DNA of 64,000 bases, taken from NCBI GenBank assembly GCA_051453625.1, contig JBOZIK010000001.1, positions 73,456,634 through 73,520,633 of the forward strand, in the 5' to 3' direction. Numbering within the stretch: position 1 is the first letter of the stretch; the number at the start of each line of letters is the position of its first letter. Below are positions 23,901 through 36,199 of this stretch, in pieces. The position numbers and the translations under genes were made by a program. The notes beneath the pieces were generated by a model. It was not told where the DNA came from. It was given only the letters and a program-made list of their open reading frames with translations, and searched no databases. The DNA is from Welwitschia mirabilis. Taxonomy: Eukaryota; Gnetophyta; Gnetopsida; Welwitschiales.

Positions 23901-24526
23901 NNNNNNNNNNNNNNNNNNNNNNNNNNNNNNNNNNNNNNNNNNNNNNNNNNNNNNNNNNNNNNNNNNNNNNNNNNNNNNNNNNNNNNNNNNNNNNNNNNNN
24001 NNNNNNNNNNNNNNNNNNNNNNNNNNNNNNNNNNNNNNNNNNNNNNNNNNNNNNNNNNNNNNNNNNNNNNNNNNNNNNNNNNNNNNNNNNNNNNNNNNNN
24101 NNNNNNNNNNNNNNNNNNNNNNNNNNNNNNNNNNNNNNNNNNNNNNNNNNNNNNNNNNNNNNNNNNNNNNNNNNNNNNNNNNNNNNNNNNNNNNNNNNNN
24201 NNNNNNNNNNNNNNNNNNNNNNNNNNNNNNNNNNNNNNNNNNNNNNNNNNNNNNNNNNNNNNNNNNNNNNNNNNNNNNNNNNNNNNNNNNNNNNNNNNNN
24301 NNNNNNNNNNNNNNNNNNNNNNNNNNNNNNNNNNNNNNNNNNNNNNNNNNNNNNNNNNNNNNNNNNNNNNNNNNNNNNNNNNNNNNNNNNNNNNNNNNNN
24401 NNNNNNNNNNNNNNNNNNNNNNNNNNNNNNNNNNNNNNNNNNNNNNNNNNNNNNNNNNNNNNNNNNNNNNNNNNNNNNNNNNNNNNNNNNNNNNNNNNNN
24501 NNNNNNNNNNNNNNNNNNNNNNNNNN
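23901..24526. other. 626-base N-gap
   Basis: Unresolved sequence at the expected 3' part of D0. Confidence 0.95.
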
Positions 24527-24715
24527 TCAAAACAGAGTCCTTTGTTAAGTTAACTAACTATTTAACTAGTAGTCAAGGCTATGAATTAGTATTTAAGTTA
24601 ACATAATAATAGCCCTAGACTTAATATGATTATTTCTTTAGATTACCAAACTTAAGAAATACTATAATTAAAGCATTAACTAATTGTGTTTAGATATTTT
24701 AGTTTCTTTTATATC

Positions 24716-24716
24716 T

Positions 24717-24773
<57 letters not shown>

Positions 24774-24783
24774 GTGTGCGCAC
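24716..24783. repeat. (TG)n microsatellite
   Basis: About 65 bases of nearly pure TG with a few TGCG interruptions, ending in GCGCACA. Alternating purine-pyrimidine DNA of this kind can adopt Z-form. Confidence 0.95.
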
Positions 24784-27700
24784 AGTAAAATAAAGATATT
24801 CAAAGAACAATCTAGAAATCAAAGTCATTGAAACATTACCAAGCCTTCTATAAAACCATTTTAAGGTAACATCTACTTGAAAAACATGTTGTACTATGAC
24901 AAGGATTTAACTAGTTAGTAATGTATTCTACTCTTACTACGTTCTACGTTGCTCTATAAAAGTGTAAAAACAAATCACTTCTTTTCTATTTTATTCCTTA
25001 CTTCAAACTTCATATACTACCAAAGGGTTTCTAATTTTTTTTATCAATAAATATTTCCCTCTTTGGGTTCTTCTCATGTGCTCATCACCATGAGTCTTGT
25101 CCTTTTAAATGTTGATGAAGAAAAAGATTAGTCTAATTTAAATCAAAACCTACCTCATCTTCTTATGACTTGTTTAGTTTTTATATGCATGATTATGATA
25201 TAATGGGGCTCATTCCTGTGATAGCATCTTTTTTATCTAAGTAATAAAATGATTAGAAGAGGATGATACAGAGGGGCTTCTAGCTCTACTTAATAAGCTA
25301 ATGAAGAGGATTAGTGAGATTTATTCCATTAATGACTACAGAGGGATTTTTAGAAAAAGAGACTAGAAATTGATTTAGAGGCCTAAGATCTTGGCTTCCA
25401 TATTTGAGAAAGAAAGAAAGTATAGTTAACTATTAGAAGGTTAAATGGATTAATAGCTCTAATTCTGGATTCTAAAAACATAATGATCATTGTAAAGTTG
25501 ATGAAAAATAAGACATGAACATAGCTTGCAAGGTTGATGAAAAGAATACAACTAAAAGAGGTGATACAACTTTTGATGACCTTCTAGGAGCTAGAAGAAT
25601 ACATGTATTTTTGAGATATGAAAAATACATTTTCTAGAATCATGAGCATTTTTGCTATTAGAATGATGGCCAGCATGCTCTCTAGGTATTACATAGTATT
25701 TACATTTCATCTTACTACCTTTCTTCTCCACTAGTCAATGTTTGTCATTCATTATCATTACTGATAATTTTGATGTTCGAGGAATCCATATCTTTTCCTC
25801 TTTTTTTGATTAGATGGAATTTTTAATTCTTGCCTTGTCATAGTTTAGGGGTAGTTTGACCTCCCAATAGTTATTTGCTTTGCATTTCCTAGGCTATGAA
25901 TAAATGTGATGTGATAAACTATACTTTAAAAATATAAACATTGATGCTTTAATGTTTCTTGAACATTAAATGCATACAAATATTCCCAAACACTTCCCCA
26001 TCATGATTTTTTGCTTTCGTAATTAGCACATTCTTTATTCTCTCATAACTTCAAAATCCCTTCCAAAATCTTTTTGTATTTCTCATTGAGTTTGTTAAAT
26101 ATGATGTCTTTATTGTTGGAAATCATTTCCATGGAAAGAAAGTAATGATAATAACAAATCTAACTCTAAAGTGAATGTGGAAAAGATCATCAAGTATCTA
26201 TAATAAGAGTGCATCATTCTTAAATAATATTCTAAAATTTTATATCAAAAGTGCATTATTCTTAAATCCCTTCCTAAACTTTCAAAAGCTGTTTTGAAAG
26301 TTTCAAAGTCTCCCTTCAACTTTGTCATTATACATGCATGCTCTTGTTTCACTCCATGTTTACTCAAAAGCCAATAGCACTTGAGCTTGAAGAGGCACTT
26401 CGAGAACTTACAATTTTCAAAGACCTCCTTTAAGGTATAAGTTACCTTAGCAACTTGAATAAACATAATAATACCTTCATGCATTATATCTTTCCCTCTT
26501 AATTAATGTCTTAAACCCCCTTGGAAAACTTTATAAACCTAAAGCCCAATTGAATCCTTAATCATTGTGTTTAGCTAATATGATTGTTGAATCTTCTTAC
26601 ATTTTACTTAGATTGATTAATTTCTTAATGCCCCCTTTAAAAATGTTAATATCCTTAGTTGGACTTTTCATGATTTTAAAGTTATATCTACATGTTGACA
26701 TTTAGGGAAGTAAGAATGGTGAGCTAAAGAATGGTGAGCTAAATTCTGATGATCAAAGCAATATGTTATGGTAGTTGCTCATGATCAAAGTGATAGGTTC
26801 CATTAGTTTTTTCATTACTAAGTTAACATTGAAAAATGAGGAGCTTGTTGATGGTTTTATAGACTCTACAACCTTAAACTAGCATGCATTTTTCCTATAG
26901 AGATTCAAATATGGCTAAAACATTCCTAGAGTCTGAGAATCTATTGTTGAATTCTTTTGCAGAATTTCTAAGTTTGCATTTGAATAAAATAATCTAGTTC
27001 TTAAAGTTAATGCCTTAGAGATATTCACAATTCAAATGCTTAAGAATGTGGCACTAGCATTTTTGTCATGATATTTTGCATCATTTCATCTTTCTAGAAT
27101 CCTATAAGACTTTTTCTTTAGTCTAAGAAGTTCAAGGATTGTAAGATGCAAACTTCATTCTTGGTTAAGGTTTCTTTTATGATAAAGATATTGATGATCA
27201 ATGAAAACATAGGTGATGATGTTTCAAGGTGAAGAGCCGTTGCTATGTAGAATGAAGGCTATAAGGTTTCTACTTGGAGGTACTTTCTTTTAGAAGGGAG
27301 ACCATTTTTATACAATCTTGGACTTTACTTTCAAGATCGCTAAAGCGTGTTAAATGCTTATTTAAGTGTCTCTCATTATTTATTAATTTTTTCTATCTTC
27401 ATTCTCTTGTATTTGATTTCTTTATAATCTTAAACTTATTAAAATTTAGTCAAACTAAAGCATTAACTGCTACATTGACCAAGACAAAAACTTAAAATAA
27501 CTACTTATCTTGATGTTAATTCATAAAAACATTTATTAAAATTACTATCATATGAAATAAAACATGCATTTAAATAAAAAGATAATGTGCATACCTAAAG
27601 AAGTAAATAGTTAATTTTTTTAAATAAAACCATAAGGGAAATTAGTACTACTCAATTAATAAAGAATTTTCAAATGGCTATTAAAAGGTAGAGAAGACCA

Positions 27701-28710
27701 AGGAGTTGTTGACTTTATTAGTAAAATTAAGAATTTGCAAAGAAAAACTAAAAGTAAAAATTCTCCTATAGAATTGGATAAGAAATAGGATTTGAGCCTC
27801 TTCGTTAGTATAGTTACTTTCACCCTATCTCATAATAATTATATTGCTTGTTTAACTTCTACTAAAGGAATTCAAAATTTTTTAATTGTTTATTACTTAT
27901 AGGTGTCATCTTATATTCCAAAGTATCATGTGCTTATTCTCATCTAATCACACATAGGATGACATGTCCCTTTAAAAATAAAAAGCCAAGGAGATATCTA
28001 AAACTTCACAAAGTCATATGAAAATTATTAGTAGTTATGTTATGAGTTTTTAAGGAAATTAAATTATATGTGGGATGAAATTGTTAATGCATAATGGATT
28101 ATTTAAAAACATTCTAATCACATGTCAATAAGAATTATAATGTAATAGAAATCTTTTTTAATACATAAATTAAAAAGAAGACGAGGGTGAACATAGAAAC
28201 TAATTCTGAAAATTATATCTATAGGTATGGTTTTATTAAAATTTTGAAATATTTTTATTATTTGTAATTATAGTTTCTATTACGTCCAACATTTTGAAAA
28301 CTTTCTTTATTAACTATAAGGTACATGATAGGGTGTAATGTTAGTCATTCTAGATTACTAGAATTTAACAACATTATATTTGTTTTAATGACCATTTTTA
28401 TAATGAACTTGTTATTACTAAGACTATAGGAAATACTATTATTTGAGTTTTAAACCACTTATAATGAATTAGAAAATAATTTTAGATTTGATATGTTATT
28501 CTAATATTATGGACTTGAAATTTTGAAATTTTTGAAAGTAAATCTTACTAATATAAAAAGATAGATATCCAACTAATGATGTAGATCCAATTCTAACCAG
28601 GTAAGATCTAATTAAATTATATTCTAGGAAAATGCTTTAAATATTTGATTTTGTTGCTAGGAACTAGAAAATATTAGATATGAGGAAAATGATGAAGTAA
28701 AATTTTACAT
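24784..28710. other. T2 internal region, no assignable gene
   Basis: A weakly coding-looking plus-strand stretch lies at about 25,270-25,680, with segments such as GLLALLNKLMKRISEIYS and DTTFDDLLGARRIHVFLRY. A 79-codon minus-strand ORF lies at 26,245-26,484. Neither matches a family I know. Because the region lies between the T2 LTRs it should be retroelement interior, but RT or integrase motifs are not visible. A short 15-bp direct repeat is near 26,718. Confidence 0.4.
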
Positions 28711-29786
28711 TACGAATAATATATTTTATGCATAGTCATATGTTAAAAACATAGAATTAATATTTAATTCACATAAATAATAGCAATTATCTTTCGTATT
28801 TAGGCATTACTTTAGAATTATAATTTAGGACTATGTATTGATTACAGTGCATAACTTAGTAATTAATAAAAATAGTAACATCATTTTAAAGGTTCATTTA
28901 CATTTAAAGAATGATGACAAGTGTCATAACAATTAGTAATGGAGAATAACATGAAAAAAAGAAAGAAGAATGACCCATTACATGCAAATGCCACATGGGA
29001 AGTGGAGGAAAAATCTATTTAACTTTCCTAAATTCATGCATAACAAGTAGTAATGTACTCCATTAATGTAGGAGGAGCTGTTATTTATTCTCATATAAGT
29101 GTCCTCCCTCTAACTACATAAATACTAGTATAAAGACAACCTAGAGATACCATTATGGGATCTTTTCATACACTTTGCATAACGTTTAGAAATGGTAGCA
29201 AGGCTTGGGATTAACATGGATCACTCTTATTCATTTTAGCTATGACCTAAAAAGGAAGCATTATTTGTCATTATTTTATTTATCATTGTATAAGCATTAT
29301 ATTTTGAAGATAATATGTTTGTATCATGATTTTATTTTAGCATTTCTAACATATTACATAACTAAAAAGTTATCTTTTGAAATGCTATTTTACTTTGTTT
29401 GCATGTTGAAAAGTATTGTAAAATAATATATTACTTGAAAGAGTAATAAGTTTTCTTATCTTACTCCTATATCTAATACTAGACAGGTATCACGATATTA
29501 TAGTTCTTAGAAATAGGTGTTGTCTAGCATTATTTTACAACTATTCTTGCATTACATAATTCCCTAATATTATATTTTATGTGCATAACTAATTAGATAA
29601 ATTAGTAAAGTATTTCTAAGAACTAATACTGAAAAGTCTTATAGAAACATTAGTTTCTACAATAAAGTCATTTTTAAAGATGTGAATAACAAAGATAAAT
29701 AAAGACTTCATACTTCAAATTAAAGTATGTCCTTTAAGGCCTCCACTAATTAACATATATTTATGATAGTTATATGAGGTTAAGGC
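28711..29786 (+). repeat. T2 3' LTR
   Basis: Intact copy of about 1.08 kb paired with 17,057-18,673. It contains TATA-like ACTAGTATAAAGAC near 29,128. It ends ...GAGGTTAAGGC, followed by the candidate target copy TACAA at 29,787-29,791. Confidence 0.8.
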
Positions 29787-31826
29787 TACAACAACATACA
29801 TTACTCTAGAATTTTATTGAGGTTTACTACATAAATATACATAAATAATCTTTATACTAGAGCTCATTCATTCTAGAAAATTGTCAAAATGTCATACACA
29901 CACTCTTCTTTATCTCATGATAGACGACGATTATATTATCTTTCTTTTCTAGTGGTAGAGGAGAAGAGATGATAGTATCACATCTAAAAAAATGATAAAC
30001 AAGGAATAACCAGAAGAAATGCATGAGAAAAGGAAATCAATTAGCTTTTTTGATGTCTTCCATTGATGGAGAAGATATTTCCCTATGCTAATCTAGAATT
30101 GAATCTGTCATGGAATTGAGCTAGCCATATCTGATGCAAATGAAGGGAAGGGTACATGCACTTTGTAAAGAGATCTTTAAGCTATAGGTAAAGTCTAGGA
30201 ATGAAAAATAAATATATAAGAACTCTCCAAATGTAGAGACTAAGAATTAATAGAGAACAAGAGAGACTACCCCTTTGAGCTAGGAGTAGAGAAGAAGGAG
30301 TGACATGGAGGAATGGAAGAAGGGAAGGAGTATCAATGTTTAGATGAGATCTTTAAATATATCTAGATTAACAATAACTTAATAGACTAATAATCTATGT
30401 GATTGTAGTCATCGACTAGTCCTTGATGGTGCCAAAAAGGATCACAGCACTAGAACAATGGTCTTATTCTTGATCATCAAGTTGATGCTTACCTTGTGGT
30501 GTAATGTTACAAATAGGATCACTTGACTTTGGTGCATCCTAAGGATTTGATGCAATCTTGGAAGTTTTCTAAACTTTAAAGAGATGAATCCTAATTAATA
30601 TAACCTTAAAATTAGAAGGCTAGATGAAGAGGGATTTATATTAATGATGTAGAATTGGTGTTGAAAGGGGAATTAGTAAAGGAGGATTTCCTAACTAATA
30701 AAAGTTAGTAAAGGTGGATGAGAGCTAAGAAAATTGGATTTCAAGGGATACTAAAGTAGGAAATTACTAAATAAGGATTAAGCATCTAAGATGATTCTAT
30801 GACTAGTTGTAAAAGTCCTGGATTTCATGCTTATGGCATGGGACTATGAAGGATTTCACATCATGGAATTCTAAATAGCAAGAGGATAAGGAAGGTTGGA
30901 TAGGAATAGGAAGAGAAGAAAGAAAAAAGAGGGAGATAAGAAATAGAGAAAAAAGGAAGATGGGGAAATAAGGAAAAAAGAAGAAAAAAAAGGAAGAGGA
31001 AGAGGAAAAGAAAGGAAAAGAAAGATAATAATAAAAAGAGGGGGGAAGAAGAAAAAGAAAAGAGGAGAGGAAGGAAAAAGAGAGGAGAAGAGAGAGGAAG
31101 TAAAGGAGAAGATAGAAGAAGAAGGACAGAAACAAAGAAAATAAAAAAAAAAGAAAGAGGAAAAGGGGAAAATAGAGAAGGAAAAAGGAAGAGAATGAGA
31201 GGGAAAAGGTAAGAGAATAAAGGAAAAGAAGAGGAGAAAATAAAAAAGAGAGGACAAGGCAAATAGAAGGATTATAAGAAAGCATCTTAAATGCTAAGAA
31301 TGTAGATCATCCTATAATTTTATGTATAAGGTACTATGCTAGAGGCCTAATCCACTTGACATCTTTACCTAATTTCTACTTCTTCTATGAATTGACTAAA
31401 TCACTATATCAGAGAGAATCCTTAATTCCATACATAAATCTAGAGGTTTTACCTTAAAGGGAGGCTAAAGATTTAAAGCTTATAGTGAGGGGAAAGGAGG
31501 ATTTTATGAATGGCTATATTCCACACCCTTCCATGCCTAGGTATGGATATTCTCTGCCCTCCAGACCTTAGGCATAAATTCTTCAGTTTCCATTCCTTGG
31601 ATGTGGAATTATAGGGTCTGTGAGGTGAAAGAAGGATAAGGAAGGGATACTAAAAGGAGAAAAGGGAAGAAAAATGAGGCAAAAAGAGGAAAAAATGGAA
31701 AGAAGAGGAGGAGGAGAGAAGATAAAAAGGGGAAAGGGTAGGAAAGAGAAGAAACATGGAAGGGGAAGGTAAAAGGTAAAGAGTGAGGAATCATCTAAAT
31801 GTTAAGGGTCATGTTGAAATACAACA
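29787..31826 (-). repeat. T1 3' LTR, proximal part
   Basis: Aligns with 44,905-46,811. Shared landmarks include AGAAATGCATGAGAAAAGG, TTCCATTGATGGAGAAGATA, AACAAGAGAGACTA, TAGTCCTTGATGGTGCC and two purine-rich tracts. The element-oriented start is TGTTGTATTTCAACAT, ending at 31,826. About 130 extra bases after 29,800 are absent from the other LTR. Confidence 0.8.
30880..31265. repeat. Long polypurine tract in the T1 LTR
   Basis: About 385 bases, nearly all A and G with scattered T, on the plus strand. The same tract is at 45,925-46,300 in the other T1 LTR. A second, shorter tract (31,620-31,790) pairs with 46,610-46,770. The pyrimidine strand shows long overlapping Ser/Phe/Leu/Pro-rich open frames (up to 160 codons), which are composition artefacts and not genes. 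Such tracts can form triplex (H-) DNA. Confidence 0.9.
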
Positions 31827-31898
31827 CTTGCATATCTTTAGATATTCACAATAGAGGATGGAAAGGAATAAATTAGCAAGGATTTAAATAAAAGTAAA

Positions 31899-31998
31899 NN
31901 NNNNNNNNNNNNNNNNNNNNNNNNNNNNNNNNNNNNNNNNNNNNNNNNNNNNNNNNNNNNNNNNNNNNNNNNNNNNNNNNNNNNNNNNNNNNNNNNNN
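31899..31998. other. 100-base N-gap
   Basis: Round-number gap. AAAGTAAA occurs on both edges, suggesting a possible contig overlap. Confidence 0.9.
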
Positions 31999-32345
31999 AA
32001 AGTAAAGGCAAAAGTTTTACTATGATTAGTTTAATGGTCAAGTGAGAAAACCTAAGGTGTAAACATTTTTTCATGTAAAGGTCATCTAATATTAATCTAT
32101 GATAAGTAAAGGGTAATTTTTTAAATATTTCTTAGTATAATAACATAGATCAATATCAATTCTTACCTTACTTTTGCATACTTTTCTAGGGGATTCATTG
32201 AAAAATGCAAAAATCCTTCTTTTATTTCTTATATAATGGTGGTGTGGGGGGGGGGGGTTCTAAGGATACATATTGCACTTTAAACTTGGGATTTTAACTT
32301 GAAGTTGAAACTCTTAAAAGCATGTGAATTTCTCTTTTTATCATA

Positions 32346-34490
32346 ATGGCAAGTCAATCAACTAAATTTGCTTCTAAAGAATGATATTCTTCTAGGATCA
32401 TAAAAGAAATACCTTTTACCCCTTCTTCGGCCATCATAGGTGAGTGAATTTTTTCCTTTTCCTTTTTTTGATGAATTTTCTTTCTTTTTTATCCTTTATA
32501 GAGTAGGAAGTAATATAGTCATGATGTTATTTTATGCTAGTAGGGTAGATTCCCATCACTATGTATAATTATCATTAGGTATCAAGTTATCATCTTGGAA
32601 GAAAGGGTTAGCAAAAATATGTGATCATTGACTACTTCTCCTTATTCCATTTGATAAAAAATGATGAGGACCTAGGAAGAAATCTAAAATAGTTAGGCTT
32701 GAACAAGCTAATATGCTATTTAATATTTAAGGTATTCTACTGCCAAATAGAGAACATCATTTATAATTAAGATCTTATTTAGAAGAGAAGTTGGTTTTCT
32801 ATAGTGTATACTTAAATAAAACCTAGGACAATGTATATTTATGTCCCTATGTTCATTAAGAACAAAGGATAGTTGTTCAATCTTCCTTCTAAAAATCAAG
32901 CTAATATGCATCCCCTTTAGCTATCAGCAAGTAAGAAGTTGATGAAACTTCCAGAGAAAGGGAAGTATCTTAACACCCTTATGAAAGAGTTGAAGAGTGA
33001 TAAAGACATTTTCGTGTATCTTCTCCAAGAGCTTGTTTGATTCATGTGTTTGTCCACCTACTCTCATCTCCTTATATTAGATTAGGATATTCATGTTATT
33101 CAAGTAATCTTTAAAACTATGTATCAGGTAGTTACCTGCAAGACTTTCTTTGCTTGGATGAAGTACATTTGAGATGATGTGATAGCTATAGTGACCTATT
33201 ACTAAAAGAATAAGAAGGTGAGGTGTATGACCTCTTTTTACATTCAAGCCATGCAAGTGTGGTCAGCCAGTTAGTTGATGCATCGAGATGCACTAACTCT
33301 TCCTAAGGATGGTATAGCTTCCTTAAGTAAGAACTCCTTCTTAAGTACTAGGCTCTATACCAAGGAAGCCTAGATGAAGAGGTTTTATATTAGGATCATA
33401 AATCATAAGGAGGAATGGAAATCCCTAGAAGAAAATATGGAGGACTATTTAGGGACTCATCTTAAGAAGGAAAAGTAAGGCACACTTGCTAAAACATCCT
33501 CTTCAAAGGGGAAGGAAAAGGAAAAGGACATGGACTTAGATCAAAATGATTTATAAGTTTCTAAAGGAGTTGTCTGATATGAACTTACCTTTTGTCATCT
33601 TATCCTTTGTACTTAGTATCTTTTTGATTGATTATGCCTCTTCTATTATAGGTTGAAAAGGTTTTGGTCCACATCTTGAGAGAAAGGTAAATACTTTCAT
33701 GGGCTTAATAGGATTTGACATCAAAGTGAACATGGTTCTCTTAGAGGAGAAGGAAGAATCTAGTCTAGAAAGTATGTAGTCTTATGATAAATTAAACTTT
33801 ATTCTTCTTGTGAATGTTTTCTTTTAGTGCTTACTTGAAACATATTCTAACATCTTTCTCCATTATCTTAATTGTAAGAAAGAAGAGTTCCTCCTTGTTA
33901 ATGAAGAGGGAGATCTCCCTGAGCTAACTAAGCATACCTCTATCAGAATTTTTAAATGGATGAATAAGTATCAAGAGGATAAGTATCAAAGCTTATAGAA
34001 TGTTAATATTACATAAAGTATAAAATGCAAATGGCAGAAGAGGCTAAGAAGGAGGCAGAGGCTCTGAAAAGGAAGGCAAAGATATTGAGAATACTAATGA
34101 AGAAGTCCTTTAATAAGTTGAAGGGGAAAATTTATTAAAAAGTTTTAGATTTAAAGGTTGAACTCAAAAAGGCTAGAAAAACTACCAAGGGCTTCTATTA
34201 TTTATTAGAGAAATAAGTGAAGAAGATAAACATTCTAATAGAGCTCTTTCATGTTTATTCCTTCCTCCTCTCCCTTATTCATCCTACCCAGTCTTTTCTA
34301 AAAGATGAGTTGATTGGCATTATAGGTCAGGAGGAGGTGAGTTTTATAAGTCAGACTAGAGCTTTTAAGGACTCTATGCTCTCATTTATTTGTTTTTTAT
34401 TGTATGTAGTTATGAATGCCTATAGGAAGAGATATCATCTTTTTTCTCATCATATCCTTTGTTATAATATGATTTTTCTTTTCCCTTCAT
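32346..34490 (+). pseudogene. Antisense additional ORF of T1 (coiled-coil protein)
   Basis: Lies between T1 integrase and the T1 3' LTR, on the strand opposite to pol. A start at 32,346 (MASQSTKFASKE) leads to a donor-like ATAG|GTGAGTG at 32,440 and a pyrimidine-rich acceptor TTTATAG ending at 32,501. Coding-like reading continues through GKYLNTLMKELKSDKDIFVY (about 32,960) and HKEEWKSLEENMEDYLGT (about 33,400). A lysine/glutamate coiled coil follows (AEEAKKEAEALKRKAK, about 34,030-34,200). The tail to 34,490 contains a short hydrophobic segment. Stops are mostly of CAG/CGA-to-stop type. Antisense ORFs 3' of pol are known in Tat-lineage gypsy elements such as Grande and RIRE2. I do not recognise the N-terminal domain here. 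Confidence 0.6.
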
Positions 34491-34499
34491 AACTTCATT

Positions 34500-36000
34500 C
34501 TATACTAACTTGCAAAACAAACCAACTCTAAAACTTACAAGTGTTGAAAATGGAAAATTACTATGTACATATTTACATATTCTTAATTCATTGTTATGAA
34601 TGAAAAATTCCTAGGATGATTTTGAACTAATGATGGAGATGGAATTGATTATAGGTATTTAGTAGTTCTCTCCCTTATAGGTTTTCTACCTTATGGTCTT
34701 AGTCTTCTATGATGAAGACTATTTAGTATGATTCTAGCCAGGGGAAACCTTATGATGTCCTCTTTCCCTCTTTACTACTTTATTCCTAGCTAACACTATA
34801 TCTTTAATATGAAACCCATTAAGAGTGACTCTCTTATTGAACCACATCTTTACAATATTCTAGTCACTTAACATTACATGTAGAGACTTATCCCAAGTAT
34901 CTTACAATTCTGAGAGAGTTGACTTCTTATCTGATAGCACTTCAGAGGTGGTCACTTATGAATCCATGAAATCAAAGTTTTCTAGCTAAATCTAGATAAT
35001 TAAGTAGGGCATTTAGTCATACACCAAATAGTAGGGTTTAAATTTAATGTTGAATTTGTATCTTAGTTTGTTAACCCATAGGACATACTTGATGAGGGTA
35101 TTCTAGATCCTTGCTTTCTTCTAAATAACAGAATTCATACCTTCATGAGAGTTTAATGCCTCTTCTTCTTCTCTTAGTGGAGAGGAAAAGGATGCTATGA
35201 TTATTGCCTTTCTAATTCCCATTAATAGGTTCTTTTTGGAAAACTCTGCTAGTTTATTCCCTTGGCATTAGTACTTCATACATGCCTTTATAGAGATTTT
35301 ACAATCATAGCATTACTTCACAAAATGGATAAAAGTGAAGGAATTTTAATTGTTGCAAGTTAGTGCATAACGATTTTCAAACTACATGATGATATTCTTC
35401 TCTAGAAAATCTATAAGTATATCTATGTTTGACTACTAAGTAGATTCAACCATTCATCAAGCATGTAGAGTAAGTAACAGCAGTGAAAATAAAAGAATAA
35501 CCAATGAAATAAGAAGGTAAGATCTTATCAATGAAGTTTAAAGTCCACTTAAAGAAAGGTCACATCTTAAAGATAAGAAATAGGGATAAAGAAGGGTTAT
35601 AATCACTTAGTGCAAATCATTGGAAAACATCACAAGAAGGGGCATGTTTGCATGCATCTTTCACTATGGTAAGCTAATAGTATCTTGCCCACATGATCTA
35701 TGTTACCAATAGTCTAGCAAAGGTGCAATACCCATCTATCTTATTATGGAACTCTTGTGGTAGTTCCCTAGCTTTATCCTGACTGATGCATTAAAGGTAG
35801 ACATTATCATAGTTCCTATGAAAGAGAAAACTATTCTTTATTATAAACCTAGTAACTTTTACTTTGAATGCTTTTTGAAATGATATAGAGTTAATTTTTG
35901 GAAGGGATTTATTAGAGAAATAAAGATAGATAGATTCATATTAGGGTTTAACTAAAACTTTAATACATATAGTGGAAAAAGAGAGGGTCTTACCTAACTG
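34500..36000 (-). pseudogene. T1 integrase
   Basis: Minus strand. The end of the zinc-binding region reads TIVKDACKHAPSCDVFQ*FA (about 35,680-35,625; the family has YWPT..KDA..Y...CD.CQ), followed by WTLNFIDKILPS and YSFIFTAVTYST. The catalytic core downstream reads RYALTCNN*NSFTFIHFVK (about 35,370-35,315; family LxxDNGTxFxS), then CQGNKLAEFSKKNLL near 35,255. A region typical of the integrase C-terminus extends to about 34,700. The catalytic DN is read as NN. Integrase inserts the element cDNA; this copy is inactive. Confidence 0.75.
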
Positions 36001-36199
36001 TGATTCTCCTTTTATGTGAGTTATTTAAAGATCTCTTATCAGATCCATGCCATTGAATAGATTAGTGAGTGAGAGCTAGATTTTATATTTCTATAACTTT
36101 ACAATTCATTTAGACTCCTTAGATTTGAGTCCCTATCTTTCAATAAGGTTTTTACTATAGGTTTAATAACTATCCCCTATATCTTTACCCTTAGAATGT

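Larger units (their letters stand above)
17057..29786 (+). mobile_element. T2: LTR retrotransposon inserted in the T1 3' LTR
   Basis: Direct LTRs lie at 17,057-18,673 and 28,711-29,786 with about 10 kb between them. The uninterrupted T1 5' LTR (44,361-46,811) shows that the sequences on either side of T2 were once contiguous. A candidate target duplication TACAA is at 17,052-17,056 and 29,787-29,791. Right after the left LTR is TTGATGCTAGAAGGAGG, the same PBS type as T1, giving plus orientation. The interior is so decayed that pol domains are not recognisable, and it contains another LTR (D0). LTR termini do not show a clean TG...CA. Confidence 0.75.

Noticed and set aside
26245-26484. 79-codon minus-strand ORF inside T2
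   Set aside because: No recognised domain, and it lies within the decayed interior of an LTR element on the opposite strand.
30803-31285. Three overlapping minus-strand ORFs of 128-160 codons
   Set aside because: They translate the pyrimidine strand of a polypurine tract into Ser/Phe/Leu/Pro runs. All three frames are open at once, which reflects base composition and not coding.
32246-32257. 12-G run as a G-quadruplex or regulatory element
   Set aside because: A single homopolymer in decayed LTR-element DNA, and homopolymers are error-prone in assemblies. No support for function.
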